A stretch of DNA of 64,000 bases from Eledone cirrhosa (GCA_964016885.1 OZ024743.1:11628506-11692505), one strand, 5' to 3'; positions 37,652-46,640 are shown, counted from the first letter of the stretch. Made by a program: numbers and translations. Notes: generated by a model from the letters alone, not told the origin.

Positions 37652-38490
37652 CATTATCGGAGAAAGCTAATAGCGATACTCCGGCCAAATCCCAACTCAC
37701 TCAACAAACATTAGGAAATAAGTGAGTCTATTCCTAATTAAACTTTCGGGGTGCTAACTAATTAGTATTGTGTGGAAAATTGGCTGTATTATTTCATATG
37801 AGATATATCAAATATATATATATATATATATAATCGGTGTTGGATGCTTAAAGCGTCCATATGCGGTAAATAGGAAAATCTGCTTCGTAGAATCAAGACG
37901 TATCTGAGGACCTTGCGATTTTCGGAATCAGGTTCGATCATCACATCGATTGAGCCTTGAGCTCGTCGCCAGAGAAACGTTTATCGTTTTCGGTGCACCC
38001 GGCCGATTAACCCACTCGATATGCAAATTGGGCTACTCAGCCGTTAATATGCATAAGGTAAGTATACACGTTCAACAATCTGGCAGGAAGGTATACGTTG
38101 CTGACGATAGCTAATAAGCTTGAAACTAGTACAGCGTTCCTTTGTCAGTGTTGAACAAACGAGCAACGGTGGTTGCTAGACACTACGGCTTAATACGGGA
38201 TGTTTGTTTACAAACACACCGAGCATTATAATAAATGTTCGGTGAATCCATACGTACATATATATGTGTGCATGTATGTATATATATATACATACTACTG
38301 TACGTCTGTATACATATATGTATGTACGTGTACATACTTATATTTAAGTAACAGTCGTACTAAGAGTGGGAAATTAAATTTCGTTTCATTTTTTCCGTTT
38401 ATATATATATATATATATATAAGTTAGAACAATGAAATAAAAAATCAAGTGATTAGAGATATACTTCATATATATATATATATATATATA
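37647..38490. other. Unassigned sequence with AT/GT microsatellites
   Basis: Non-coding as far as I can tell. 37.83-38.2 kb is a low-AT block with CGATTGAGCCTTGAGCTCGT and no long ORF; it looks like part of a dispersed repeat I cannot name. TATATATGTATG-type runs at 38.25-38.33 kb and AT runs at 38,400-38,420 and 38,468-38,490 generate spurious frames. Confidence 0.5.
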
Positions 38491-38534
38491 CAATGATATT
38501 AAATAAATGGAAACTATATTTATAAAACCATATT

Positions 38535-38595
38535 TATTCTATTATATATATTTCAAGGGTACCAAAACTTTGGTACACTCTCATCAGATAAAATA
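38535..38595 (-). ncRNA. Hammerhead ribozyme-like motif, family 3, minus strand
   Basis: On the minus strand: stem I 5' strand TATTTTAT, core CTGATGA (complement of 38,581-38,587), stem II GAGTGTACC with GGTACCCTT (one mismatch, first pair G-U), GAA, stem III ATATATAT, cleavage base A, stem I 3' strand ATAGAATA. Stem I forms eight pairs with one G-U. Same strand as the adjacent Penelope-type reverse transcriptase, so it would be in that element's transcript. Confidence 0.7.
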
Positions 38596-38724
38596 CAAAG
38601 TTTGTTTTATAAATATTGACATAACCAGGAATAGGATCTTAACAGTTCAAGTTATTCCTGGATAGAAAACTTGAACAGTAAGATCTTCTTCCTGGTTATG
38701 TCAATATTTATAAAACAAACTTTG

Positions 38725-38785
38725 TATTTTATCTGATGAGAGCGTACCAAAGTTTTGGTACCCTTGAAATATATATAATAGAATA
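38725..38785 (+). ncRNA. Hammerhead ribozyme-like motif, family 3, plus strand
   Basis: Stem I 5' TATTTTAT at 38,725-38,732, core CTGATGA at 38,733-38,739, stem II GAGCGTACC with GGTACCCTT, GAA at 38,766-38,768, stem III ATATATAT at 38,769-38,776, predicted cleavage base A at 38,777, stem I 3' ATAGAATA at 38,778-38,785 (eight pairs, one G-U). Stem II has one C-C mismatch where the minus-strand copy has T-C. Confidence 0.7.
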
Positions 38786-38904
38786 AATATGGTTTTATAA
38801 ATATAGTTTCCATTTATTTAATATCATTTAATATCATTTAATATCATGTAATATCATGTTGTCTGGCACGTTCGTATAGTACTGAACCGTTTTTTCGTTC
38901 TTTT

Positions 38905-39918
38905 AGCCCCCCCCCCCCCCCCCAGTGTTGGTCTATCCTTTCACCTATGCTACGAACTGTCTCGCCTATGTATGTTGTTTGTTGTTGTCATGTTTCTGCA
39001 AGTACCCTCTGTACATATGCTATAGACTACGTTTCTAGTTTTACAGTTTATCCGGGGGTTTACTTTGCATATAATACATTTCCTATTAGTACAGTGGGTT
39101 TTCTTAAAAGGGTATGTTTTGCTGATCAGGGATTTTATGGAAGTTCCTGGCTTTTCTACCACCTTAATCTTTAAGTGGGTCTTTCTCAGGACCTTTCTAC
39201 ACTGGTTAGCTAATTTCCCTCCAGGGGTAGCGTCCACGAACATGACACTCTGGTATCTCTGGTTGTCGTACCATGAGGTGGCTTTCCCTATCTTATGTTT
39301 AGTCCTATCTAAGCTATTCCATGATTTGCTCCTGTATAATGGGCAAATTCCTTTCATGTCCAGTTCTATGAGGGTCTTATACTTCTCCATGACTCCTTCG
39401 TATACTCTGACTCTGTCTCTTTGGTTGTAGCCAGAGAACTGCATGCGGTTGATGAAGTGTTGGATGTGTCTTTCCATTTCTGTTGGGTTGCACATGTGTG
39501 ACACGTTCTTCATCACTCGTACCAAGTCTGCCATCAGAATATTAAACCTAGCACTACTGGACATTGATGAGTTTTTGAGTATCAGGTATTTGGAGGCCAT
39601 GGGTTTAGCGTAGTGTGAGTAGAGAATTTGGGCCTTCTCGTCTATAGTGTTAATCCAGAGTTCCGTGTCTAATACAGGTAGTCTACTGTTAGGGTGTTTG
39701 GAAGGGTAGTCGATAGTTACAGTTATACTCTGGTGTATGGAATTAGCTATCTGCTGGATGCTTTCCATTGTGCTACATTCTAAATCATATTTGTTAGTAC
39801 TCTCTTGTGCGGATGTTCTTATTACTATATTGATATCGTCTACGTAACGAGAGTACATGATGAGGTCTATGGAGCTCTCATCAAGGAGATCTTTGAGTCT
39901 CCTTTCCCACCATACCAT
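38905..39918 (-). pseudogene. Penelope-like element: reverse transcriptase plus GIY-YIG, 5'-truncated
   Basis: A 322-codon minus-strand frame (39,918-38,950). RYVDDINIVI near residues 24-33 is the catalytic reverse-transcriptase box (YVDD at 25-28). The conserved downstream region runs on to a cysteine cluster, CTNRKCIICK (Cys 276, 281, 284), then VVYSIC at 297-302, the start of a GIY-YIG endonuclease domain. A +1 shift then breaks the frame: in the neighbouring frame the sequence continues TTYIGETVRSIGERIDQHW, the typical second half of that motif, before a run of about 15 C (plus strand 38,907-38,921). Fusion of reverse transcriptase and GIY-YIG is diagnostic of Penelope-like elements. The N-terminal half, including motif A, is missing. 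Inactive as it stands. Confidence 0.85.
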
Positions 39919-39929
39919 AAAACCATAAA

Positions 39930-40130
39930 AAGGTTGGCAATGTCACCAGCTTGCTGACGCCAATGGCTGCTCCCTCATTTTGGGTGTAGATCTTCTATAT
40001 ATATATAGTGGTATTTTATATGTCACCCTATTGTATACTAAAGCCTTTTTCAAGTTAAGATCTTCTATGGCAATAGAACTATCTCTATTTTTCCTTATGT
40101 CAGGTCGATCTCGAGTGCTACTGGTAACAT
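39930..40130 (-). repeat. Inverted counterpart of the 37.6-kb repeat end
   Basis: The reverse complement of 40,005-40,060 matches 37,562-37,612 (AACTTGAAAAAGGCTTTAG, CAATAGGGTGACATATAAAA). A short AT run (40,001-40,010) marks the end, as at 37.6 kb. The minus-strand frame across 39,943-40,341 is a composite of this and the next repeat and is not a gene. Confidence 0.5.
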
Positions 40131-40665
40131 GTAACCCAATACAACCTGTCTCATGGTCGGGTCGTCGGTGACTAAACCAGCAAACCCACCAAGCTAGCTT
40201 GGTGAGAAGGGTGATATTAGGACACCCTGCAGGATGAAATAAAAGACCTGGCAAAGGGCAGAAGAACTCAACAGAGTCAGCGGTCATCCAAATAGTACTT
40301 TTTGTTTTACCTGGGAAAGCCCCCAGTTGTTGTCTCAACAACTTTCTAGGAGAGGGAAACTCTGAAAAAAACCTGTGGCTCCAGAAGCATCCGAGGATGT
40401 TGACCAGTTCTCCTTTTCAAGTAGTGTTTTCGATGCTCAGAAAGTGGGATTGGTCGAGTGAAAGGCCTTTCCCCACTTAAAAAACCTTCAAAGCACAGGC
40501 ATTGCTTGTTCAGGATATGTTACAGGTTGTGTGTGGCTGCCTAAAATAGCACCAAACTTTATAATCTGACAAGCGATTGCAATACTTTTAGCAGAGTTTG
40601 CAGCCATCATAATGTAGACAACCCATGGAAAAAAAAGATCTTAAACAGTGATTATGATGATGATG

Positions 40666-40667
<2 letters not shown>
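40130..40667 (+). mobile_element. LINE/SINE-type 3' remnant ending in TGATGA
   Basis: ACAACCTGTCTCATGGTC, a GTGGGATTGG stretch and AAGCACAGGCATTGCTT recur in the same order at 43,250-43,350, so this is a dispersed element. It ends near GATTATGATGATGATGAC. A TGATGA-type tail is characteristic of RTE-like LINEs and SINEs that borrow their 3' end. No intact coding capacity. Confidence 0.6.

Positions 40668-40671
<4 letters not shown>

Positions 40672-40710
<39 letters not shown>
40672..40710. repeat. AT dinucleotide microsatellite
   Basis: About 20 AT pairs between the TGATGA-tailed remnant and the following SINE. Confidence 0.9.
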
Positions 40711-40714
<4 letters not shown>

Positions 40715-40717
<3 letters not shown>

Positions 40718-40825
40718 TTGTTTCTACTTTTGGCACAAAACCAGCGATTACCCCAGTGTATTACTGGAACTTTATTTTATCGACCCCGTAAGGATGAAAG
40801 GCAAAGTTAACCTCAGCGGGATTTA
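40715..40825 (-). mobile_element. SINE 3' part, minus orientation
   Basis: TTTCTACTTTTGGCACAAAA, TTTATTTTATCGACCCCGTA, AAGGATGAAAGGCAAAG and CTCAGCGGGATTT are present; the copy then stops at a TATATAT tract, so box B is cut and the head is missing. Confidence 0.85.
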
Positions 40826-41539
40826 TATATATATTTATATATATGTCTATATATTTTTTACCCCCTCTGCCAGTCTCTCTCTCAGCTGGCCTCTTCCTCA
40901 CACTTTCACTCACTCACTCTCTGCTACTCCCCCTCTCTCACTTCCTCCCGTTGACCTGCGTGAAATCCTTTTCTCGCTCACATCTCACGCAGGTCGGATG
41001 GTCTTTACCTCTCGTCTATGATTTCACAGAACTTAAGTTCATAGATATCACGGACTTGTCTCTTCTCTTCCTCTCTTTCCGTTGCTTTACCATCTTTGTT
41101 TGTTTACATGTCTCGCTCGCTTCACCCTATTTTACGTGTCCTAATAACTCTCTTTAGTTATTGCTCGCACCAACCAGAGGTATATGATCTTTAAAGCGAA
41201 GAAATACCAATGAAGGTTGGAAGATCACTGATGAAGGACTAATTTTATTCATATGCAACCCATTTGCAACTACGCAGCACGCCATTTTTCATATATATAT
41301 ATATATATATAGAATACACAAGAATCAAAGCTATGTTAGAATATTTAATTGCTGACAATTGTTTCTTCCAAGCCTAGGATTGGAGTCTTCGGAGCATTAT
41401 TAATAATGTTTGTACATATAATCAACCTCTTATTCTGCTGAAGAGTCATACAGATACATATTGTGGACAACAGTGTGGGATGGATGCGACATATATTATG
41501 TTATACTATAATTGTACAATAAGATTCAAAATTACAATT

Positions 41540-41570
<31 letters not shown>
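40826..41570. other. Unassigned CT-rich and AT-rich sequence
   Basis: 40.86-41.16 kb is pyrimidine-rich (CTCTCTCTCAGCTGG, CACTCACTCACTCTC), and its 75-104-codon frames have no recognisable motif. 41.16-41.57 kb is AT-rich with two AT runs. A small duplication, TCTCACGCAGGTCGGATGG against GTTGACCTGCGTGAAATCC, makes a short inverted match near 40.95-41.0 kb. No gene called. Confidence 0.5.
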
Positions 41571-41575
41571 CATAA

Positions 41576-41812
41576 TTTATTGATGTTCATACACAGAACA
41601 AAAGCACTACATAAGGTTTCAAGACCCAACATTGAGTATATAAGAGGGATCAAAATTGTGACATCATTTTCAAGGACTTTAAACTCCTTTGTTTAAGCAT
41701 CTGAAGATTAGGTCACAATTTTGATCTCTCTTACAATCTAGAGATTTGGTCAATATTGGGTCTTGAAACCTTAGGTAGTGCTCTTGTTCTGTGTATGAAC
41801 ATAAATAAATAG
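41576..41812. mobile_element. Foldback element with nested inverted repeats
   Basis: Outer arms at 41,576-41,634 and about 41,751-41,812 are complementary (TTCATACACAGAACAAAAGC, GGTTTCAAGACCCAA and their complements). Inside lies a second pair, 41,643-41,661 and 41,711-41,732 (ATCAAAATTGTGAC and GTCACAATTTTGATC). The AT run before it and AAATAAATAG after it resemble other terminal-repeat elements in the window. Family unknown; no hammerhead core found. Confidence 0.7.
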
Positions 41813-42104
41813 TATATCAGCTTTCATCCTGATTCAGCACTGTTTCCCTTTTTCTTTTTTACACCTACATATATTTCCACACACATACACAGTGCACTTG
41901 AGCACTGTACACAATCATTTTCATTATTATTGCCCTAGCAGTCAGGATGACCGTACCTTTTTCTGGGCTTTCTTCACAAGTGGCTCTCCAAAGTCTCCCA
42001 ACTATTCGGGAATTTTTCCTTGTTTCATTTTTTTTTTGTTACATTCTTTGTTCTTGTTTTTTATATATATAATTTTTTTTTTTACACGCAGAAATGCTCA
42101 TTTG
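41813..42104. other. Unassigned T-rich sequence
   Basis: No supported gene. T-rich runs near 42,027-42,040 and 42,065-42,084. Confidence 0.5.
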
Positions 42105-42302
42105 TACTGTCCTGTGCTGTCCTTAATGTTATACTTTATGTCAACCCTTGTGGTTAATAAAGAAAGAATTATTATTATCGAGGCTAACTTTGCCTTTCAT
42201 CCTTACGGGGTCGATAGAATATAGTACCAGTCACGCACTGGGGTTGATTTAATCGACTTTCCCCTGCCCCCAAAATTGTTGGTCTTGTGCCTATATAAGA
42301 AA
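42105..42302 (+). mobile_element. Two SINE tails in a row
   Basis: 42,105-42,177 ends in CCCTTGTGGTTAATAAAGAA, an alternative SINE-like 3' end. It is followed by GCTAACTTTGCCTTTCATCC, GGGGTCGATAGAATATAGTA, a TTAATCGAC stretch, and GTCTTGTGCCTATATAAGAA ending in a TTATTATTA run. Neither has a head, so both are 5'-truncated or one inserted into the other. Confidence 0.7.
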
Positions 42303-42419
42303 CAATTATTATTATTATTATCATAAGTCAACCAATCATATCATATTATTTGTTGTATTTTCATACACATACACACACACATATATATATATATATAATT
42401 CTATTATATCGAAATAAAT

Positions 42420-42812
42420 ATGGAGGCACATGGCTTAGTGGTTAGAGCATTAGCCTTGCAATCGAAAGGTTGTGAGTTCAATTATCAGACCGGGTGATGT
42501 GTTGTTTCCTTGAGCAAGACCCTTTATTTCACATTAGTCCAGCCAGCGACTTGAAATCTCTGGTACAAACACTACACTTGTGACAATTATTGACTCAGCT
42601 GTAGAAATGAGATTGATAGGGACTGGGGTCCATATCATTCCACTGCAAAGTGGTCGTGGAGGTGCCACGACAAAAAAGCACCCAGCACTCACTGTAAATG
42701 AGGTTGGTGTTAGGAAGGGCATCCAGCTGTAGAAATCAAGCCAGCATCAGTTCCCGTCCCACCCTTGTAAGTAGGGAAAAAGCGGACGTAAAGTGAAATG
42801 AAAATGAAATGA
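42420..42812 (+). mobile_element. tRNA-headed SINE with an inserted segment
   Basis: Head GGAGGCACATGGCTTAGTGG (box A-like) and GGTTGTGAGTTCAATTA (box B-like), then TTGAGCAAGACCCTTTATTT, the core AGCTGTAGAAATGAG, TGGTCGTGGAGGTGCCAC, AAAAAAGCACCCAGCACTCA, AGGTTGGTGTTAGGAAGGGC, and a tail ending in GAAATGAAAATGAAATG. Compared with the copy at 60.8 kb it carries about 50 extra bases (42,540-42,590) that are the exact reverse complement of part of 43,412-43,469. The 42,650-42,710 portion matches the 47-bp satellite monomer. Confidence 0.85.
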
Positions 42813-43234
42813 CAGGATGTACATATAATTACATAATAGCAAACTTGATATTTTTTTTCCAAAACAAATATGTTGAGAATATAGATAGACTGAAATTACA
42901 AACACAAATGCCATAGCTGTGAAAAATCAACAGATACACAGATGTATCTCTATTACTTAATTACATGAATATTTCACATGAAAATCAAAATGAAAGGAAA
43001 TATTAAGTCAACATTAAGAAATGTGGGTCAATCAGTCACGCATCACTTGGTGTGCCGTTGTCTCTGTCTAATACTTTTTGAGGAAAGTCAACACACTGGG
43101 AGTATTACTGTGGGTGATAGTATGGCTAAGGTGCTGGGACATATATATATATATACTGTATATATATATATGTATGTGTGTATGTATGTATATATATATG
43201 TATGTATGCATGTATGAATGTATATATGTATATA
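42813..43234. other. Unassigned AT-rich sequence with AT/GT microsatellite
   Basis: No gene. TATATATATACTGTATATAT and TGTATGTATG runs at 43,141-43,240 account for the tyrosine-rich frames on both strands. Confidence 0.55.
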
Positions 43235-43655
43235 TGTAACATGTATCACAGTACAACCTGTCTCATGGTCAGGTCGTTGGTTAAGAGAGTGGGACTGGCT
43301 TTGTGCAGTGCCTTTGCTCACTATAAAAGCTTCACGGCACAGGCATTGCTTTATATCTGGAGATCTCTCTGCACTTGTCGTCACATGGTACCATGGGCCC
43401 AGCACTATGTGTCAATAATTGTCACAAGTGTAGTGTTTGTACCAGAGATTTCAAGTCGCTGGCTGGACTAAAAAGTCACACTCGTTCAGTGCATCAGTAT
43501 GGGTTCTCCTACATGGATATAAAGTAGTGGAAAACGAGTTGGCAGCCACCATGTATATATGTATATATAGATATATGCTGTGCTGAATAGGACCCATCCC
43601 ACTCTTGCAAGCAGGGAAAAGTAGATGAAAAATGATGATGATGATGATATATATA
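43235..43655 (+). mobile_element. LINE 3' remnant with a C2H2 zinc-finger and TGATGA tail
   Basis: Shares ACAACCTGTCTCATGGTC and GGCACAGGCATTGCTTTAT with 40.13-40.67 kb. At 43,425-43,500 the plus strand encodes CSVCTRDFKSLAGLKSHTRS then VHQYGF, a C2H2 finger (C-x2-C-x12-H-x4-H) of the kind found at the ends of some LINE proteins, followed by a stop after YMDIK. Further on, CCCATCCCACTCTTGCAAGC and AGGGAAAAGTAGATGAAAAA lead into a GATGATGATGATG tail, as in the SINEs at 42.4 and 60.8 kb. An AT/GT microsatellite interrupts it at 43,552-43,575. Gene inactive; only the last codons are present. Confidence 0.65.
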
Positions 43656-43696
43656 TATCATCATCATCATCTATATATATCATCATCAAAGTGCAG

Positions 43697-43776
43697 ACAG
43701 AGTGTTCCCCAAAAATGTATACACACTTCAACAGCATTCTAATCAAAGTGTGTATACATTTTTGGGATACCCTGTA
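43697..43776. mobile_element. Short MITE, Tc1/mariner-like ends
   Basis: Inverted ends of 32 bp, 43,697-43,728 and 43,745-43,776, share CCCAAAAATGTATACACACT and its complement with only 16 bp between them. The right end is followed by TA. Ends of this sequence type are, from memory, used by Tc1/mariner-like transposons; the interior is too short to encode anything. Confidence 0.55.
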
Positions 43777-44235
43777 TATATATATTGTTTTGTCTTTTTC
43801 ATATTATTGGTGGTACATCCACTTCAATTGCATATGTACATATTGCAAATTCCTTGCAACAGAAACCAAAAGTGTGTCATGTGATCATGGGTTTTTGAGC
43901 AAATGGCCTTGCAGTGGAAGAACTGGAGATCTATGTATACGGGAATTTCCTGCATTTGTTTTCTCATCACACATTTTACCTAAAATTCCAGTATTTTATG
44001 AAGCCTTCCACATTTGCGATATTTTAATATATTGCCCCACAATGTTTTATTCGGAACATCTTTCGGCGGTAAAACAGGTTTGCGATTGTTGGTTTAAACA
44101 AAACTCTTTTTTATAACCAACCCGAAAATCATTAAAAATATAACGAGGATTAATATAATAGGTAATTTCCGGCACTATCATATAGGAACGCCCTCCTTTG
44201 ATATAATGTTAAAATCATTTAATGTGAAATATATA
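43777..44235. other. Unassigned sequence
   Basis: The 163-codon plus frame across 43,625-44,116 starts in microsatellite and MITE sequence and has no recognisable domain; I do not call it a gene. Confidence 0.5.
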
Positions 44236-44269
44236 CATACACACACACACCCTCTCTCTCACACACACA

Positions 44270-44324
<55 letters not shown>

Positions 44325-44326
44325 AA
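44236..44326. repeat. Compound CA/CT microsatellite
   Basis: ACACACAC, then CTCTCTCT, then ACACACAC, about 90 bp in all. Confidence 0.95.
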
Positions 44327-44458
44327 TTCTGTAAATCAAATTGTGGACAAAATGAAACGTTACAAACGGAAAAAACAATGTCCGATCTTCACCCATCAAG
44401 GATATCACAGATGTCAAATGAGATGTCAGTTTTCGGTATTTTAATTGCATAAATAATA

Positions 44459-44677
44459 ATTATTTCTACTTTAGGCACAAGGCCAGCAATTTGAAGGGGG
44501 GAGGGGTCGATTAAATTGACCCCAGTGCATTACTGGTTCTTTATTTTATCAACCCCGTAAGGATGAAAGACAACACTAACCTCGGTGGGATTTGAAATCA
44601 GAATGTAAAGGGCCGTAATTATATGCCGCGAAGCATTTGGCCCAACGCTCTATCGATTCTGCCAGTTCACTGAATGG
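44459..44677 (-). mobile_element. tRNA-derived SINE, near full length
   Basis: Minus orientation: ATTTCTACTTTAGGCACAAG, TCGATTAAATTGACCCCAGT, TTTATTTTATCAACCCCGTA, the box-B complement GGGATTTGAAATCAGAATG, and the tRNA-like head to TCGATTCTGCCAGTTCACTG. Contains the GAGGGGTCGATTAAATTGAC insert absent from shorter copies. Confidence 0.85.
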
Positions 44678-44737
44678 TTACGGCTCGTACGACTTTGTGT
44701 TATTTTCTATAATAGCGATTATTGAAATAATACACAG

Positions 44738-45105
44738 AGTATATACACAAACTAAGGTGTGTGACAGAGTATATACACAAAGGTGTGTAACAGAGTATAT
44801 ACACAAACTAAGGTGTGATAGTATATACACAAACTAAGGTGTGTAACAGTGTATATACACAAACTAAAGTGTGTAACAGAGTATATACACATACTAAGGT
44901 GTGTGACAGAGTATATACACAAACTAAGGTGTGTAACAGAGTATATACACAAACTAAGGTGTGTGACAGAGTATATACACAAACTAAGGTGTGTAACAGT
45001 GTATATACACAAACTAAGGTGTCTAACAGAGTATATACACAAACTAAGGTGTGTGACAGAGTATATACACAAACTAAGGTGTGTAACAGTATATACACAA
45101 ACATT
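44738..45105. repeat. 30-bp minisatellite, about 12 copies
   Basis: Unit contains GTATATACACAAACTAAGGT and GTGTGACAGA or GTGTAACAGA. Thirty bases is ten codons, so several frames stay open on both strands and yield repetitive peptides such as VYTQTKVCDR and LVCVYTLLHT. The repeat explains these frames; no promoter or conserved start is seen. A few units are shortened. Confidence 0.95.
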
Positions 45106-45400
45106 TATTTTATTGTTTGAATTATTACACCATTATCAGAATTTATACTATTAATTTAATATTTCTTCATATACAATGATTTAACCATGACTAAATACTG
45201 GTAGTAAATAAATCCCTATGAAATGTTTCACCCTGGGCTTCGTTGATTGTCATTGATTTAGCGAATCTAAATGGAAACGGAGTTCTTTGTAAAAGTTTCA
45301 GCCAAGCAGACGACAGCTATTGCATTAAAGCGTGTGAGTTAAATGACGGTTAAAAAATATTTTTTGTTTAATGAAAACAAAACGACTAGTCTTTATCTTC
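45106..45400. other. Unassigned sequence
   Basis: Nothing recognised. Confidence 0.5.
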
Positions 45401-45407
45401 ACTCCTT

Positions 45408-45530
45408 ACCACCACCACCACCGCCACCATCACCCCACCTCTGCTATCACCACCACCACCACCACCACTGTCATCACCACTGCCACCATCACCACTGCCA
45501 CCGCCATCACCACCACCATATACGTCACCA
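45408..45530. repeat. CAC/CAT trinucleotide repeat
   Basis: Imperfect CAC, CAT and CGC triplets with GCCATCACCACC-type units. Reads as histidine or threonine tracts in spurious frames. Confidence 0.9.
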
Positions 45531-45785
45531 CTTTCAGATTTCAGTGTGTGTGTGTGATTGTGCCCCCCCCCCCCCCACTTAGTCTTTTTGCCTCTTCCTC
45601 TCTAGCTGCCTTCCACCACACACCTTTACCCCCCCCCCCCACTTCTAATGACTGTATTCTCTCTCTCTCTCTCTGTCTTCTGCTTCTATTAACATTTTTC
45701 TCTGTCTCACTTCCCCTCCCATTAAAACACTTCTCTCTCTTTTACCCTTCCTCCATCCACGTAACATATGTACAAACAATATTAT
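45531..45785. other. GT, poly-C and CT tracts
   Basis: GTGTGTGTG at 45,545-45,554, C-runs at 45,563-45,576 and 45,630-45,640, and CTCTCTCTCT at 45,660-45,672. No gene. Confidence 0.7.
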
Positions 45786-45791
45786 AAATAA

Positions 45792-45950
45792 TTGTTTCTA
45801 CTTTTGGCACAAGGCCAGCAATTTCCCAGTGTATTACTGGTACTTTATTTTATCGACCCCGTAAGGATGAAAGGCAAAGTTAACCTCGGCGGGATTTGAA
45901 CTCAGAATGGCAAGGGCCGTACTCTATGCGTCAAAGCATGGCGTCCGATA
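45792..45950 (-). mobile_element. tRNA-derived SINE
   Basis: Minus orientation with TTTCTACTTTTGGCACAAGG, TTTATTTTATCGACCCCGTA, AACCTCGGCGGGATTTGAAC and CTCAGAATGGCAAGGGC; the head ends at GCATGGCGTCCGATA, so the first part of the tRNA-like region is missing. Confidence 0.85.
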
Positions 45951-46163
45951 ATATTGGTTTTCCCATATATTTCTGTCATATGTGAAGGAATTTTTATTAT
46001 TTTTTTTTTTTTTTTGGTAGTTGTACTAGATGATTGTATTTTAAGTGGGGTGTTTTGGGCTGTATTTTGTTGTTGAGTAAGGTTTTGTAAAGAAATATAT
46101 ATATATATTGTACCAAGCCTCTTATATTATGTGGATCACCATTGAAGGATCTCTGGTATATAG

Positions 46164-46229
46164 ATTTTTTTCTGATGATAGGATTAAATATTCTTAATAT
46201 TTAATCCTATCATCAGAAAAAAATTACAG
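46164..46229. repeat. Perfect hairpin of about 28-bp arms
   Basis: ATTTTTTCTGATGATAGGAT plus TAAATATT pairs with AATATTTAATCC plus TATCATCAGAAAAAAAT around CTT. It contains CTGATGA but no matching GAA-stem I part, so it is not a hammerhead. It may be the end of a foldback element. Confidence 0.75.
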
Positions 46230-46415
46230 AGTATATGGTACTAATTTATCTGGTAGCTACAACATGGCAGAAACCAAATATTGAACGCAATTAAAGCCTA
46301 AAGTTTGTGTTCTTAGTACCGGTATAGTTGGTGGGTTCTAATTTTAATTATATTCAATTGGCTAATTGTATTTTGTGCACTGTGTTTTTGGCTATTTTAG
46401 GGTTGTTGTATTTAA

Positions 46416-46636
46416 CCCTTTAGCATTTAAATCGGCCGTATCCGGCCAGAACTCTCTCACCTCTTACTGTTCAAACCAGCTGTAACTGGCCGCTCGTACC
46501 TACTTTAAAGTATTGTTCTCAAAATAAATAACATCAAAATCTCGTAGATTCAATATTATGTGAGATAATTATGTAAGATAAAGTTTTTACTGTGAAAATA
46601 CAATAATAAATATAGAATAATGTAAATGCTAAAGGG
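46416..46636. mobile_element. piggyBac-type MITE
   Basis: The 221-bp element begins CCCTTTAGCATTTAAA and ends TAAATGCTAAAGGG, so the ends are inverted repeats starting with CCC. It is flanked on both sides by TTAA (46,412-46,415 and 46,637-46,640), the target-site signature of piggyBac transposases. Subterminal CGGCC/GGCCG motifs are repeated inside (GGCCGTATCCGGCC). No coding capacity; it would depend on a transposase elsewhere. Confidence 0.85.
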
Positions 46637-46640
46637 TTAA

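Larger units (their letters stand above)
38497..38826. mobile_element. Inverted pair of Penelope-type terminal repeats (family 3)
   Basis: Two long arms, about 38,497-38,640 and 38,672-38,826, are reverse complements with few differences (for example ACACTCTCATCAG against CTGATGAGAGCGT). Outer ends read AATGATATTAAATAAATGGA and its complement, close to the 30.1-kb family. Each arm holds one hammerhead-like sequence, on opposite strands. The pair sits about 105 bp downstream of the end of the minus-strand Penelope-type coding region, so it may be that element's 3' terminal repeat plus an inverted copy. Confidence 0.75.

Noticed and set aside
39943..40341. 132-codon minus-strand gene
   Set aside because: The frame crosses two unrelated dispersed repeats and has no domain.
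42425..42495. Functional tRNA gene
   Set aside because: The box A- and box B-like sequences belong to a SINE head; the body continues into SINE sequence and the cloverleaf is imperfect.
46164..46229. Hammerhead ribozyme
   Set aside because: CTGATGA is present but it sits inside one arm of a perfect hairpin; no GAA plus stem I 3' strand follows.
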